Assembly (NCBI RefSeq): GCF_013978595.1
Contig: NZ_JACDTZ010000001.1
Span: 806,001 to 870,000, forward strand
Reading direction: 5' to 3'
Length of the DNA: 64,000 nucleotides
Origin: Corynebacterium haematomassiliense
GTDB lineage: Bacteria > Actinomycetota > Actinomycetes > Mycobacteriales > Mycobacteriaceae
Below, piece after piece: positions 30,302 to 40,500 of the stretch; within the stretch, counting starts at the first letter, position 1; each line of letters opens with the position of its first letter. The notes beneath the pieces are model-generated. The model ran no database searches and was not told where the DNA came from. It was given only the letters and a program-made list of their open reading frames with translations. The position numbers and the translations under genes are program-made.

Positions 30302-30820
30302 TTAGTTCTCCTCAGCCGGAGCGTCCTCGGAAGCCTCGGACTCAGCCTCTGCGGACTCGCCCTCAGCCTCAGCAGCCTCAGCCTCGGCGGCAGCGGCGGC
30401 CTCAGCGGCCTCCTTTGCCTCAGCCTCTTCCTTGGCCTTCTTGCGCTTCTCGGTGATGGCCTCGGCGGTCGGGCCGTTCTTGGCCTCCTCCAGAGCCTGG
30501 TTGAACAGGTCGAGCTTGGACGGCTTCTCCTCGGCCACCTTCAGGGTGCCCTCGGCGCCGTCGAGGCCCTTGTGCTTCTGCCAATCGCCGGTCACCTTCA
30601 GCAGTGCCAGCACCGGCTCGGTCGGCTGCGCGCCGACACCCAGCCAGTACTGAGCGCGCTCGGAATCGATGCGGATGAGCGACGGCTCTTCCTTCGGGTG
30701 GTAGATGCCGATGTTCTCGATAACGGCACCGTCGCGGCGGGTGCGGGCGTCAGCGATGACGACGCGGTACTGCGCGTTGCGGATCTTGCCAACGCGCTGC
30801 AGCTTGATCTTTACAGCCAT
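30302..30820 (-). CDS. rpsP: 30S ribosomal protein S16 with long acidic tail
   Basis: Residues 1-80 are a standard S16 ([33 protein letters not shown]). The protein is 172 residues, about twice the bacterial norm. The second half includes a Lys-rich helix ([19 protein letters not shown]) and an Ala/Glu run of some 60 residues, as seen for S2 in the same window. The ATG follows AAAGGAAG. The start of transcription is probably near TAAATA about 75 nt upstream. Confidence 0.96.
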   Translation of the reverse strand: MAVKIKLQRVGKIRNAQYRVVIADARTRRDGAVIENIGIYHPKEEPSLIRIDSERAQYWLGVGAQPTEPVLALLKVTGDWQKHKGLDGAEGTLKVAEEKPSKLDLFNQALEEAKNGPTAEAITEKRKKAKEEAEAKEAAEAAAAAEAEAAEAEGESAEAESEASEDAPAEEN

Positions 30821-31189
30821 GGTGTACTTCCTTTAGGTCACTGGGCAGTGCAGACACTCGCCACTTATCGACGAGCCGGTTCAACCCTTCTTATTTACCC
30901 TGCGCGTGCCTGGCCGGGCGACCTCCCGTGCTTTAAAGCACGGGCAAGACGGATCCGGCGCGTACGCAGTTATGGACTTGTCGTGCCTGGCGAACAAACA
31001 CGCCGGACAACCCGTGATACCTTACGCGCGCTTTGGCCAGGCTCCAAAACACGCGTCCGCTTTTGCCCGGTCATGCCCGCGCGAGTCTGGTTCGGTCTCG
31101 CGAACACGGAACGGTATTGTCCTTAACCGCTTGTGACGATAGTCGGCACAGCACAGAAGCACACACGACAAGACGGTTTGGAGAAACGG
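30821..31189. other. divergent intergenic region between rpsP and the acyltransferase
   Basis: These 369 bp contain the rpsP leader on the right-to-left strand, a perfect 20-bp palindrome, and TATTGT at 31125-31130 as the probable -10 box of the acyltransferase. No open frame shows coding character. Confidence 0.4.
30925..30944. promoter_or_regulatory. perfect 20-bp palindrome, candidate operator
   Basis: CCCGTGCTTTAAAGCACGGG reads the same on both strands. It lies about 105 bp upstream of rpsP and 265 bp upstream of the acyltransferase start, between divergent genes, so a terminator is unlikely and a dimer-binding operator is more natural. Confidence 0.5.
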
Positions 31190-33343
31190 TTGAGTACGAC
31201 GGCAGGGCACCCACCACAGCCGACGAAGGGCTCCACCGTCTACCGCGTCGACCTGGACGGACTGCGCGGGTTCGCGATCGCGCTCGTGGTGATCTTCCAC
31301 GTGTTCGTCGGCCGCGTCTCCGGCGGCGTTGATGTGTTCCTGCTGCTGTCCGGCTACTTTTTCCTCGGCGGCCAGCTGCGCTACGCGCTGCGCCCGAACC
31401 CGAACCTGAATCCGTGGTGGCCACTGTGGCGCACAATCCGCAGGCTGGTGCCAGCGCTCGCGCTGGTGGTGGTTGCAGTCGTCGGCCTGGTCATGGCGTT
31501 CACCCCGGAACTGATGGGCGTGGAGCTGTCGCGCCAGGTCACCGCGTCGATGCTGTACTTCCAAAACTGGGAGCTGATGGCGCAGAACGCGGACTACGCC
31601 GCGGCCAGCCAGGAGACCTCTCCCCTGCAGCACCTATGGTCCATGTCCGTGCAGGGGCAGTTCTACGTCTTCGGCATTCTTATGGGCTGGGTCGTTGCCG
31701 TGGCCGTCGTGAAGCTGCACGCGAAGCCTGAGCACGCCCGCCGCGCCGCGATTGCGCTGCTGGCTGTGATCACCGTGGCGTCGTTCGCCTGGGCCTCTCG
31801 TTTCGGGCTGGAGGGCACCGGCGAGAACTACTACTCCACGTTCTCCCGCGCGTGGGAGCTCTCCCTCGGCGCGCTGCTGGCGTTCGTGCCGAGGAACCGG
31901 TTCCTACCGCAGACCACCGCGTGGCTCACCGCGCTGCTCGGCGTGGTGCTCATCGCCGTCACCGGTCTGATCGTGCCCACCTCGCTGGCCTTCCCCGGCC
32001 CCGTCGCCCTGATCCCGCTCACCGGTGCGGCGCTGGTGATCCTCTCCGGCAACGCCAACGGCGTGTCCAGGGTGCTCGCCTCCGCCCCGATGACCTGGCT
32101 AGGCAGCGTGGCCTACTCGCTGTACCTGTGGCACTGGCCGCTTTTGATCATCGTCACCGTCATCGGCGGCTACGACACCCCTCCGGCCTGGCTGGGCGCA
32201 CTTGTCATCGTGGTGTCGCTGTGCCTGGCACACGTCACCCACACGCTCGTGGAGGACCCGCTGCGCCAGCACCGCCCGCGCCCGCGTGGCGACGACCATC
32301 CGGTGGCGGACGCGAGAGCGTCGCTACGCACCTTGCCCGGTGCCGCGCGTGCGGTAGGTGGCGTGCTGGCGACAGCGCTTTTTGCCGTGGCGCTGGCCGT
32401 GCAGCCGTACTGGGACAACCGCGTCGACAGCGCGGAAAAGGCCCTCGACCCGGTCAACTACCCCGGCGCCCGCGCCATCCAAGGCGCGCAAGTGCCGAAC
32501 GTGAAACCGCAGCCAAACCCGAACCTCATCGCCGGCGTGTTCCCGCCCATCGGGCTCGACGACTGCATGATCTTCCTCCCCGAAGCCCCCGACGCCATGC
32601 CGGGCCCTGACTGCACCTACGGCGACCTCGCGGCGGAGACGACGGTCGTGCTCGCCGGCGGCTCCCACATCGAGCCGTTTATCGTCCCCCTGGACAAACT
32701 GGGCAAGGAGCACCACTTCAAGGTCGCCACCTTCGTGCGCCAGGAATGCCCGCTGGTTGTCGGCGGGCCTCTGGATCCGGCCAACGAGATCGTCTCCCCC
32801 GAGTGCGCCGAGTGGGGCGAAAACGCCATGCAGGAGATCATCAACCTGCAGCCCGCCATGGTCATCTCCACCTCCACCCGCCCCGCGGGCCACGCCGGCG
32901 ACGGCCGCGTCTCCGCCGACTACGTGCCGGAAGCCTACGCCAACCTCTGGCAGCGCCTGGCCGAGCTAGGCATCCCGTTCGTGGGCCTGCGCGACAACCC
33001 GTGGATGTTCACCCCCACCGGCGAGCCAATGGACCCGAACCTGTGCATCGTGGCGGGCTACTCCGAGCACGACTGCTCCATGGCCGCGGACATGGTCTAC
33101 GCTCCCGAGGACCCGGCGGCGGAGCTGATCGACGCCGCCTTCGCGCAGTGGGAACTCGACACCGCCAGCTGGTACTGCGTGGACGGTCTGTGCCCACCGC
33201 AGATCGGCAACGTGTACATCTACCGCGACCAAAACCACATCTCCAACGCCTACGCCGAGTCGCTGGCTCCGGTTCTGTGGGAGCGCCTCGCGCCGATCTT
33301 CGAGGAGCTTTCGCTTCTCGACGCCCCTCCGGCCACCCCGTAG
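31190..33343 (+). CDS. OafA/YrhL-type acyltransferase with C-terminal SGNH domain
   Basis: A 717-residue membrane enzyme that probably moves an acyl group onto a cell-envelope sugar or lipid. The N-terminal acyltransferase-3 domain shows YRVDLDGLRGFAIALVVIFH with the catalytic His and GGVDVFLLLSGYF, followed by about ten membrane helices. The C-terminal extracytoplasmic SGNH part has LAGGSHIEPF (Gly-Gly-Ser-His in place of Gly-Asp-Ser) and the Asp-His pair in RDQNHIS. I use the TTG at 31190 because GGAG lies 6-9 nt upstream and the -10 box at 31125-31130 puts the mRNA start after the GTG at 31133. Confidence 0.85.
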   Translation: MSTTAGHPPQPTKGSTVYRVDLDGLRGFAIALVVIFHVFVGRVSGGVDVFLLLSGYFFLGGQLRYALRPNPNLNPWWPLWRTIRRLVPALALVVVAVVGLVMAFTPELMGVELSRQVTASMLYFQNWELMAQNADYAAASQETSPLQHLWSMSVQGQFYVFGILMGWVVAVAVVKLHAKPEHARRAAIALLAVITVASFAWASRFGLEGTGENYYSTFSRAWELSLGALLAFVPRNRFLPQTTAWLTALLGVVLIAVTGLIVPTSLAFPGPVALIPLTGAALVILSGNANGVSRVLASAPMTWLGSVAYSLYLWHWPLLIIVTVIGGYDTPPAWLGALVIVVSLCLAHVTHTLVEDPLRQHRPRPRGDDHPVADARASLRTLPGAARAVGGVLATALFAVALAVQPYWDNRVDSAEKALDPVNYPGARAIQGAQVPNVKPQPNPNLIAGVFPPIGLDDCMIFLPEAPDAMPGPDCTYGDLAAETTVVLAGGSHIEPFIVPLDKLGKEHHFKVATFVRQECPLVVGGPLDPANEIVSPECAEWGENAMQEIINLQPAMVISTSTRPAGHAGDGRVSADYVPEAYANLWQRLAELGIPFVGLRDNPWMFTPTGEPMDPNLCIVAGYSEHDCSMAADMVYAPEDPAAELIDAAFAQWELDTASWYCVDGLCPPQIGNVYIYRDQNHISNAYAESLAPVLWERLAPIFEELSLLDAPPATP

Positions 33344-33450
33344 CCCCCCTCGTTCGGGGCGCTCGCGTCGGCTCCCCAGCGGTTCGGCCCGCTCGTTCCC
33401 CGTCACCGCGCGCTCGTCCCCGCACGCTCGTCCCCCTCCCCGGCGCGCAT

Positions 33451-33517
33451 ACCCTGGGATCAAGACCCTGGCAACGCGCGATTTTTGCGCGATCCCAGGC
33501 TTTGCCTCCCAGGGTCT
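33451..33517. repeat. long compound palindrome
   Basis: ACCCTGGGA at 33451-33459 pairs with TCCCAGGGT at 33508-33516. Inside, CCTGG with CGCGC pairs with GCGCG and CCAGG around a GATTTTT loop. AGACCCTGG and CCAGGGTCT give an alternative pairing, so the element can fold in more than one way. It lies next to the nested repeat, between convergent genes. Confidence 0.65.
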
Positions 33518-33582
33518 ATGCCCCGGAGCCCCACCCACGCCCACAGCCCCACCGCCGAGCCCCGCCGCCGGAGCCCCACCCC

Positions 33583-33653
33583 ACAGAACCAGAGCGAGAA
33601 ACCCCTAGTACGGCCGAAAACTGGCCATACTAGGGGTCCTCCGCTCGGGGTCT
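33583..33653. repeat. nested palindromic intergenic repeat, copy 2
   Basis: ACCCCTAGTA (33601-33610) pairs with TACTAGGGGT (33628-33637), continued by GGCC/GGCC past one mismatch, around GAAAACT. The outer arms are GAGCG (33592-33596) with CGCTC (33642-33646) and a degenerate CAGA with TCTG. The element shares with copy 1 (10999-11069) the strings ACCCCTAGTA, CATACTAGGGGTCCT and GGGGTCTG, in the same orientation. Confidence 0.85.
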
Positions 33654-33705
33654 GCGGGAGAGTGCCGCCGGTTGGCAACAACGCCCGGGCAGACCGCGGC
33701 GCGGC

Positions 33706-35337
33706 TTAGAAGAACTTGCCCTTCTGCATGCGCTTCATCGCCTCGTTGAAGTCCAGGTTGTTCAGGTCCATGCCCTGCATGCCTGCGGGCAGCTGCTCCT
33801 GGAGCTTCTCCAGCTCCTTCGGATCCGGCATCCCACCGGGCATCCCCGGCATACCGCCGCCCATGCCCGGCATGCCCGGCATCTTGGGCATGCCGCCTCC
33901 GCGCTTCGGCGCCTTGCGCTTGCCGTTCTTGCCCTTGCGGCCCTTCGGCTTCTTCTTCGTGGCGGATCGGCCGCCGCCCATGCCCGGCATGCCCGGCAGG
34001 CCGAACTGGCTGGCCATCTGTCCCATCATCTTCTTGGCTTCGAAGAAGCGGTCGACGAGCTGGTTGACGTCGGAGACTTTCACGCCGGAGCCGTTGGCGA
34101 TGCGCTTGCGTCGGGAAGCGTTGAGGATCTTCGGGTCCTGGCGCTCCTCGGGCGTCATGCCGCGGATGATGGCCTGGATGCGGTCGAGCTGCTTCTCGTC
34201 GACCATGTCGGCCATCTGGTTCATCTGCTTGCCGCCCGGCATCATCTTCAGCAGGTTGCCGATGGGCCCCATGCGGCGGATCATCAGCAGCTGGTCCAGG
34301 AAGTCCTCCAGGGTCAGCTCGCCGGACGTGAGCTTGTTCGCGGCAGCCTCGGCGTCCTGCTCGTTGTAGGTCGCCTCGGCCTGCTCGATCAGAGAGAGCA
34401 GATCGCCCATGCCGAGGATGCGGCTGGACATGCGCTCCGGGTGGAAGACGTCGAAGTCCTCGAGCTTCTCGCCTGTCGACGCGTACAGGATCGGCTTGCC
34501 GGTGACCTCACGGATGGACAGAGCCGCACCGCCGCGGGCGTCGCCGTCGAGCTTGGTCAGCACCACGCCGGTGAAATCTACGCCCTGGGCGAACGCCTCG
34601 GCGGTCTTCACCGCGTCCTGGCCGATCATGGCATCGATGACGAAGAGGACCTCGTCGGGGTTGACGGCGTCGCGGATGTTGCGCGCCTGGGTCATCAGCG
34701 TCTCGTCGATGCCGAGGCGACCCGCGGTATCGATGATGACCACGTCGTTCTTGTGGTGCTTGGCGTGCTCGATGCCCTGCTGCGCCACGGCGACCGGGTC
34801 GCCGTGGGAGGTGCCCATCTCGTGCTCATAGGAATCCAGGGACGTGCCCGGATCCGGTGCGAAGGTGGGCACGCCGGCGCGCTCGCCGACGATCTGCAGC
34901 TGCTGCACCGCGCCCGGGCGCTGCAGGTCGCAGGCCACCAGCATCGGGGTGTGGCCCTGCTTGGCCAGGTGGTGTGCCAGCTTGCCGGCCAGCGTCGTCT
35001 TACCGGCGCCCTGCAGACCGGCCAGCATGATCACGGTCGGCGGGTTCTTCGCCATGTTCAGCCGGCGCGTTTCGCCGCCGAGGATGTTAGTCAGCTCCTC
35101 GTCGACGATCTTGATCACCTGCTGCGCAGGGTTCAGCGCCGCTGAGACATCGGCGCCGAGCGCGCGCTCCTTGACGCGCTTGATAAACGCGCGCACGACG
35201 GTGAGCGAGACGTCCGCCTCAAGCAGGGCGAGACGGATCTCGCGCGCGGTGGCGTTGATGTCTTCCTCGGTGAGCTTGCCCTTGCCGCGCAGGCCACCGA
35301 GGGCTGATTGGAGGCGGTCGGACAGTGACTCGAACAC
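33706..35337 (-). CDS. ffh: signal recognition particle protein Ffh (SRP54)
   Basis: GTPase that binds signal sequences and 4.5S RNA and delivers ribosomes to FtsY. The 543-residue protein has the N domain (VFESLSDRLQSALGGLRGKG), the G domain with LAGLQGAGKTT, DTAGRLGID and TKLDGDARGGA, and the M domain with a very Met/Gly/Pro-rich C-terminus (repeats of MPGM between about 470 and 525) and a long basic KKKPKGRKGKNGKRK patch. The second GTG at 35337 is preferred because GGGAG lies 10 nt before it, versus 1 nt for the GTG at 35346. Confidence 0.95.
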   Translation of the reverse strand: MFESLSDRLQSALGGLRGKGKLTEEDINATAREIRLALLEADVSLTVVRAFIKRVKERALGADVSAALNPAQQVIKIVDEELTNILGGETRRLNMAKNPPTVIMLAGLQGAGKTTLAGKLAHHLAKQGHTPMLVACDLQRPGAVQQLQIVGERAGVPTFAPDPGTSLDSYEHEMGTSHGDPVAVAQQGIEHAKHHKNDVVIIDTAGRLGIDETLMTQARNIRDAVNPDEVLFVIDAMIGQDAVKTAEAFAQGVDFTGVVLTKLDGDARGGAALSIREVTGKPILYASTGEKLEDFDVFHPERMSSRILGMGDLLSLIEQAEATYNEQDAEAAANKLTSGELTLEDFLDQLLMIRRMGPIGNLLKMMPGGKQMNQMADMVDEKQLDRIQAIIRGMTPEERQDPKILNASRRKRIANGSGVKVSDVNQLVDRFFEAKKMMGQMASQFGLPGMPGMGGGRSATKKKPKGRKGKNGKRKAPKRGGGMPKMPGMPGMGGGMPGMPGGMPDPKELEKLQEQLPAGMQGMDLNNLDFNEAMKRMQKGKFF

Positions 35338-35391
35338 GGTGTGCACGCTCCCTTGTGCTGCTAGCGGAAAATAATCCCCACAAGACTAGCG

Positions 35392-35438
35392 CGCGCCCCG
35401 GGCGACTAGCACATCACTGTGCCGTCAGCCGGGGCGCG
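35392..35438 (-). terminator. terminator downstream of ftsY
   Basis: CGCGCCCCGG (35392-35401) pairs with CCGGGGCGCG (35429-35438), 10 bp perfect, in the 113-bp gap between ftsY and ffh. Confidence 0.65.
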
Positions 35439-35459
35439 TGGGCGTCGATAGGCAAATGC

Positions 35460-37109
35460 TTAGCCGAGCAACGCGTCGACGAAGCTTTCCACCTCAAACG
35501 GCGCGAGGTCGTCCGCGCCCTCGCCCAGGCCGACGAGCTTGACGGGCACGCCGAGCTCCTCCTGCACCTGGAAGACGATGCCGCCCTTCGCGGTGCCGTC
35601 GAGCTTGGTCAGCACCACGCCGGTGATGTCCACGACGTCGCGGAACACGCGCGCCTGCATGATGCCGTTCTGGCCGACGGTGGCGTCCAGCACCAGCAGG
35701 ACCTCGTCGACGTTGCTCTTCTTTTCCACCACGCGCTTGACCTTGCCCAGCTGGTCCATCAGGCCTGTGGAGGTGTGCAGGCGGCCCGCGGTGTCCACGA
35801 GCACGACGTCCGCGCCCTCGGACACGCCGGTGGCCACGGCGTCGAAGGCGACGGACGCCGGGTCCGCCCCCTCCTTGCCGCGCACGGTGGAGGCGCCGAC
35901 GCGCTTGCCCCAGGTCTCCAGCTGATCCGCGGCGGCCGCGCGGAAGGTGTCGGCCGCGCCGAGGACCACGGAGTGGCCCATGGACACCAGCACACGCGCG
36001 AGCTTGCCGGTGGTGGTGGTCTTGCCGGTGCCGTTCACGCCGACGACCAGGATCACGGCCGGCTTGCCGTCGTTCGGCATCGCCTTGATGGAGCGGTCCA
36101 TCTCCGGGCGCGCGGCCTCGATGAGCGTCTCGCGCAGCATCGCGCGGGCCTGGTCCTCGGTCTCCACGCCGCGCTCGGCGATCTTCTCGCGCAGCGAGTC
36201 GGTGACCTTCATGGTCAGCTCGGCGCCGAGGTCCGCCATGATCAGCGTGTCCTCGATCTCCTCCCAGGCGTCCTCGTCCAGGTCGCCCGCGGTGAGGATG
36301 CCGAGCAGCCCCTGGCCGATCGCGTTCTGGGAGCGCGACAGGCGCCCGCGCAGCTTGCCCATGCGGCCGGCGGCCGGCGCGATGTCGTCCAGCGGCTCCT
36401 CCGTCGGCGCCTCTACAACGACGGCGTCCTCGGAGACCTCGGCACCGTCCTGGCGCGCCTCGTCCGCACTCTCCTGCGCGGCCGCCGCAGCCGCCGCGGC
36501 TTCCTCGGCCTCAGCCTCAGCAGCAGTCTGCTTATCGACGGGCTCCGCCTCGACCTCGTCAACCTGTTCCACGGGCTCAGCCGGTTCGACGGGCTCGACA
36601 GGTTCGACGGGCTCAGCGGGTTCCACGGGCTCGGCCGGTTCCGCGGGTGCAACTGGCTTTTCCTCCGCAACCAGTTCAGAGGGCTCCACCGGCTGCTCCA
36701 CCGGCGCCTCCGACTCAGCCTTCGCGGGCTGGGTGGTTTCGGTGGGGACCTGTGGTTCGTCGTCACGCGAAATTGCGCGTTCGACCACGGTCTCCTCTTC
36801 CTCCTGCTTCGGAGGGACAAAAGCCGCGGCTGCTTCCTGCTTCGGCGCGGGCTTCTCACGGCGAACCGGCTCCGGCTGCTTCGGTTGCGCGTCCGCCTGT
36901 GCGAAGTTGAAGCCGCCCTTGGCCTGGTAGTTGCCCGACTTCTCCTGCTGGGTCAGCTCCTTGGGCTCTTCGACCTTGTCAAAGGAGATGGTCTTCGATT
37001 CCCTGCGCTTCTTACCGGCGACGACAACGCCGATGAGGATCAGCGCAATGACGATGACTGCGAGAACAATCCAAAACGCAGTGCTGTTCACTAAAGCATT
37101 GAGATCCAT
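35460..37109 (-). CDS. ftsY: signal recognition particle receptor FtsY
   Basis: Membrane-associated GTPase partner of Ffh. The 549 residues begin with a membrane helix (AFWIVLAVIVIALILIGVVVAG, residues about 10-31), then a 200-residue acidic linker that contains tandem EPV/EPA repeats, then the NG domain with GVNGTGKTTTTGKLARV, DTAGRLHTSTGLMDQL and TKLDGTAKGG. The N-terminal helix plus acidic linker is the actinobacterial way to anchor FtsY. The order smc-ftsY-ffh on one strand is standard for the group. Confidence 0.95.
   Translation of the reverse strand: MDLNALVNSTAFWIVLAVIVIALILIGVVVAGKKRRESKTISFDKVEEPKELTQQEKSGNYQAKGGFNFAQADAQPKQPEPVRREKPAPKQEAAAAFVPPKQEEEETVVERAISRDDEPQVPTETTQPAKAESEAPVEQPVEPSELVAEEKPVAPAEPAEPVEPAEPVEPVEPVEPAEPVEQVDEVEAEPVDKQTAAEAEAEEAAAAAAAAQESADEARQDGAEVSEDAVVVEAPTEEPLDDIAPAAGRMGKLRGRLSRSQNAIGQGLLGILTAGDLDEDAWEEIEDTLIMADLGAELTMKVTDSLREKIAERGVETEDQARAMLRETLIEAARPEMDRSIKAMPNDGKPAVILVVGVNGTGKTTTTGKLARVLVSMGHSVVLGAADTFRAAAADQLETWGKRVGASTVRGKEGADPASVAFDAVATGVSEGADVVLVDTAGRLHTSTGLMDQLGKVKRVVEKKSNVDEVLLVLDATVGQNGIMQARVFRDVVDITGVVLTKLDGTAKGGIVFQVQEELGVPVKLVGLGEGADDLAPFEVESFVDALLG
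36572..36645 (-). repeat. 9-bp tandem repeat coding an EPV/EPA tract in FtsY
   Basis: On the plus strand, variants of GGGCTCAGC, CGGTTCGAC and GGGTTCCAC alternate in 9-bp steps, coding for repeating Glu-Pro-Val/Ala in the linker. In-frame copy number could vary between strains. Confidence 0.75.
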
Positions 37110-37165
37110 GCGCTCTAGTGTGCCAGCACCGCCGACATCACGCGGGGACGGGCATCAAGAAGGCC

Positions 37166-37513
37166 CTAGTGGCTCTTTTGGTAGAGCTCCCCGTCACCAA
37201 GTCCGATCCGCAAGTCCCCATTGTCCGATTGAGTGACCGGTAACCGTGTTTCCGCGCCATCCGCGGTGAAGATGAGGTTATCCTCATCGACGGTGCACGA
37301 CTCGTCAGCCTCCACATTTTCGGGCTCGGCGACGTGGTGCAGCGTGCAGTCGCCCCCGTCGATGGTGAGGGTACTGGTCAGACTCTCCTCACCAGCTGAT
37401 TCAACCTTGGCGTAGGTGCCGTCCAGGTCCGCTGAGGTGGAGCATCCGCCAACTACGAGAGCCAGTGCGAAAACACCTACCACCGCCGAGGTACGCGATA
37501 CAGACATAGTCAT
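37166..37513 (-). CDS. small putative lipoprotein
   Basis: A 115-residue exported protein with lipobox LVVGGC (Cys24) after a hydrophobic signal sequence. The mature part is short and beta-rich, contains two further Cys (in GDCTLH and DESCTV) that could form a disulfide, and has an extracytoplasmic-lipoprotein look. No family is recognised. It lies between ftsY and smc on the same strand. Two ATGs 6 nt apart (37513, 37507) can use the same GGAGAAAGG site, so the start is uncertain by two codons. Confidence 0.75.
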   Translation of the reverse strand: MTMSVSRTSAVVGVFALALVVGGCSTSADLDGTYAKVESAGEESLTSTLTIDGGDCTLHHVAEPENVEADESCTVDEDNLIFTADGAETRLPVTQSDNGDLRIGLGDGELYQKSH

Positions 37514-37537
37514 CCTTTCTCCAACTTTCGGATGATA

Positions 37538-40500
37538 TTACACTGCGGGCGCAGCCCCGGCAGGTTGCATGCGCTGCGAGAGCACGCGGGTGACACCGTC
37601 GCCGCGCATGGTCACGCCGTAGAGCACGTTCGCCACGTCCATGGTGGGCTTCTGGTGCGTGATCACGATGAGCTGGGAATCCTGCCGCAGCTCCTCTAAC
37701 AGGGCGATGAGTCGGCGGAGGTTGACGTCGTCGAGTGCTGCCTCGACCTCGTCGAGCACGTAGAACGGGCTGGGGCGCGCGCGGAAGATCGCCACCAGGA
37801 AGGCAAGCGCCGTCAGCGACTTCTCGCCGCCGGAAAGCAAGGACAGACGCTTGACTCGCTTGCCCGGCGGGCGGGCCTCGATCTCGATGCCGGTGGCGAG
37901 CATGTCATCCGGCTCGGTAAGCACGAGGCGCGCCTCGCCGCCGGGGAACAGGGTCTGGAACACGCGCGGGAACTCGGCCTCCACGTCCGCCCACGCGTCG
38001 GTGAACAGCTGCAGGATCTGCGCGTCCACGTCCTCGATCACGTTCGTGAGGTCCTTGCGGGCCTGGATCACGTCGTCGAGCTGGGTGCTCAAGAACGTGT
38101 AGCGTTCCTCCAGCGCCTTGAACTCCTCCAGCGCCAGCGGGTTGACCTTGCCCAGTGCGCGCAGGTCCTTCTCCGCCTGCTTGAGCCGCTTCTGCTCCGC
38201 CTCGCGGTCGAAGTCCTCGCCCGGGGTGTATTCCGCGAGCAGGTCGGACACCGCGATGCCCAGCGAGGAGGGGATGTTGGCCTCCGCCTCGTCGATGCGC
38301 ACCTGCGCCTGCGAGCGTGCGATGTCGGACTGGTGCGCATTGTCCGTCAGCCGCGCGAGCTGCTGGCGGGTGGCGCCCACCTGCTGGCGCGCCTGCTGCA
38401 CCTTGCCCTGCAGTGAGCTGACCTGCGCGTTCAGCTCGTCACGCTGGGCGGTGGCGCGGGCGAGCGCGTCCTCGATGCGGGCTGCCAGGTCGCGCGCGTG
38501 CTTCTCGACGGCACTGGCCAGCTCCCCTTCCGCCCTCCGGCGAGCCATCGCCGCCTCATGGCGGGCCTTCGCCTGCCGCTCCTGCTCCGCCTGCCGGCGC
38601 AACGCATCGCCCTTGCCAGCCTCCGCTTCCGCACGCTGCTGCGCGGTGCGCGAGGCGAGCGTGGCCTCCATTTCCAGCGACTTAGCGTGGTTGAGCGCGT
38701 TTCTGGCCTGGTCGCGCTGCTCCGTCGACGGCTCCTCCGGCGACTCGGCGACGTCCGTGTCCACGCGGGTGAGGCGGTCGCGCGTCTCCTCCAGCTCGGC
38801 CTTGCGCTGCGCCAGGCGCGCGTCCGCGTCGTTCGCCCTTGCTGCCGCGCGCTCGTGCTCTGACTTGTTCGCCTCGGCCTGTTTGACCAGTCGGGCGAGG
38901 TCGCGGCGCCAGGATTCCACCTCGGTGTCGTGCTCGCGCAGCGCGGCCTTGGCGGACGCGGCGCTCACGCGGGCCTCGTCGGCCGCGACGGTTGCGCCTT
39001 CGAGGGTGCCCGCGAGCTCCTCGAGCAGCTGTTGTGCTTCGGCCAACTCGGACTTCGCTGCCTCGATGCGGGCGGAGACCTCCACCGTGGAGGTCTGCCC
39101 CGTGCCGGCGGCGACCCACCCTTCGCCCACGAGCACGCCTGCAGGCGTCACGGCGCGCAGGCGCGGATCCTGCTCCACCGCGGCGCGTGCGGCGGCGAGA
39201 TCGTCCGCCACCACCACGTCCGCGAGCAAGCGCGTGACCGGGCCGGTCACGCAGGGGTCAAGTGTGATGTGGTCGAGCAGCCAGTCCATCTCGCCGTCGG
39301 TGTCCAGGCGCCACGACGACCCGCCGCGCGCGTCCACCACCACGGTGCGCGCGGCCGACTCCAGCGCGCCGACCGCGTCGTCGGAGACCTCACCCGCAAG
39401 TGCCTCAGCGTGCTCGCCGAGTGCGGCGGCAAGCGCGCGGTCTAGCCCGGGCTCCACGGTGACTAAGCCCGCAAGCGCGGTAAAGCCTTCCAGCACGTCC
39501 TCCGCCGAACGCTTCGGCGCCTGCTCCGCCAGGGTGTCGATGCGCGACTGCAGGGTTGCCACCGCCCGCTCGTGCTCGCGCTGCTTCGCCCGCAGCTGGT
39601 CCAGGCGCTTGTCGGCGGCGTCGGATTCGGTGTGGGCGCGGGCGAATGCGTCGTCGAGAGGCGAGCGCTCCGAGCCGAAGCCCGCGATGCGCTCCTCGAC
39701 GGACGCGACCTCCGCATCGGCCTCGCGGGCGCGCCGCTTCGTCTCCGCGAGCGTCTCCTCCAGGCGGCGCACCTCGTCCTCGGCTGCCTCCACGGCCGCT
39801 GCCTGGGATTCCTCCTGCGCGATCAGGCGCACAACACCCTCACGGCGGTCCGCGATCGCGCGCACCTGCGCCATGTGCTCGCGCTCGGCGGCGTCGAATG
39901 CCTCCTGCCGCTCGGCAACTTCCTCGCGGATGGTCTCGAGCTTCTCGGCAGCCTCCCCGGCGGCTTCGAGGGCCTCGGCGTAGCGTTCGTCGGCAAGCGA
40001 AGCCCTCGCCTCCAGGTCCTCCGGATCCTGACCGGCGTAGGGCGCGAACGAGTTGGAACTGCGGGCGCGTTCCGACGCGATGCGCTGGGTCGCGCTCACC
40101 CGCTCAGCCAGCGTGGACAACGCAAACCACAGCTGCTGCGCCTCCTGGGCCTGCGGCTGCAGTTCTTGCTGACGCGCCTCCACGGCCTCCTGCTCCTCCA
40201 CCGCAGTCTCCAGCGTCGCGGTGACGGTCTCCACCTGCTCAGCCAGCATCTCGGCGGCGCGCTCGGCGTCGGCGTACTTCGCGCGTAACCGCACCACCTG
40301 GTCGCCGGCGAGCTTGAGCTTCGCGTCGCGCAACTCCGCCTGCACCGCAGCGCCACGCTTGGCGGCCTCTGCCTGGCGTGCCAGGGGTTTGAGCTGCTTG
40401 CCCAGCTCATCGGTGAGGTCGGTGAGGCGGTCCAGGTTCGCCTGCATGCCGGTGAGCTTGCGCTGCGCCTTCTCCTTGCGACGGCGGTGCTTGAGCACAC

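Larger units (their letters stand above)
33344..33705. other. repeat-rich gap between convergent acyltransferase and ffh
   Basis: There is no gene in 362 bp. Contents: a weak GCCCC/GGGGC hairpin at 33343-33360, C/G-biased low-complexity sequence with Pro-codon-like CCC repeats, the long palindrome at 33451-33517, and the second copy of the nested repeat at 33583-33653. Confidence 0.5.
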
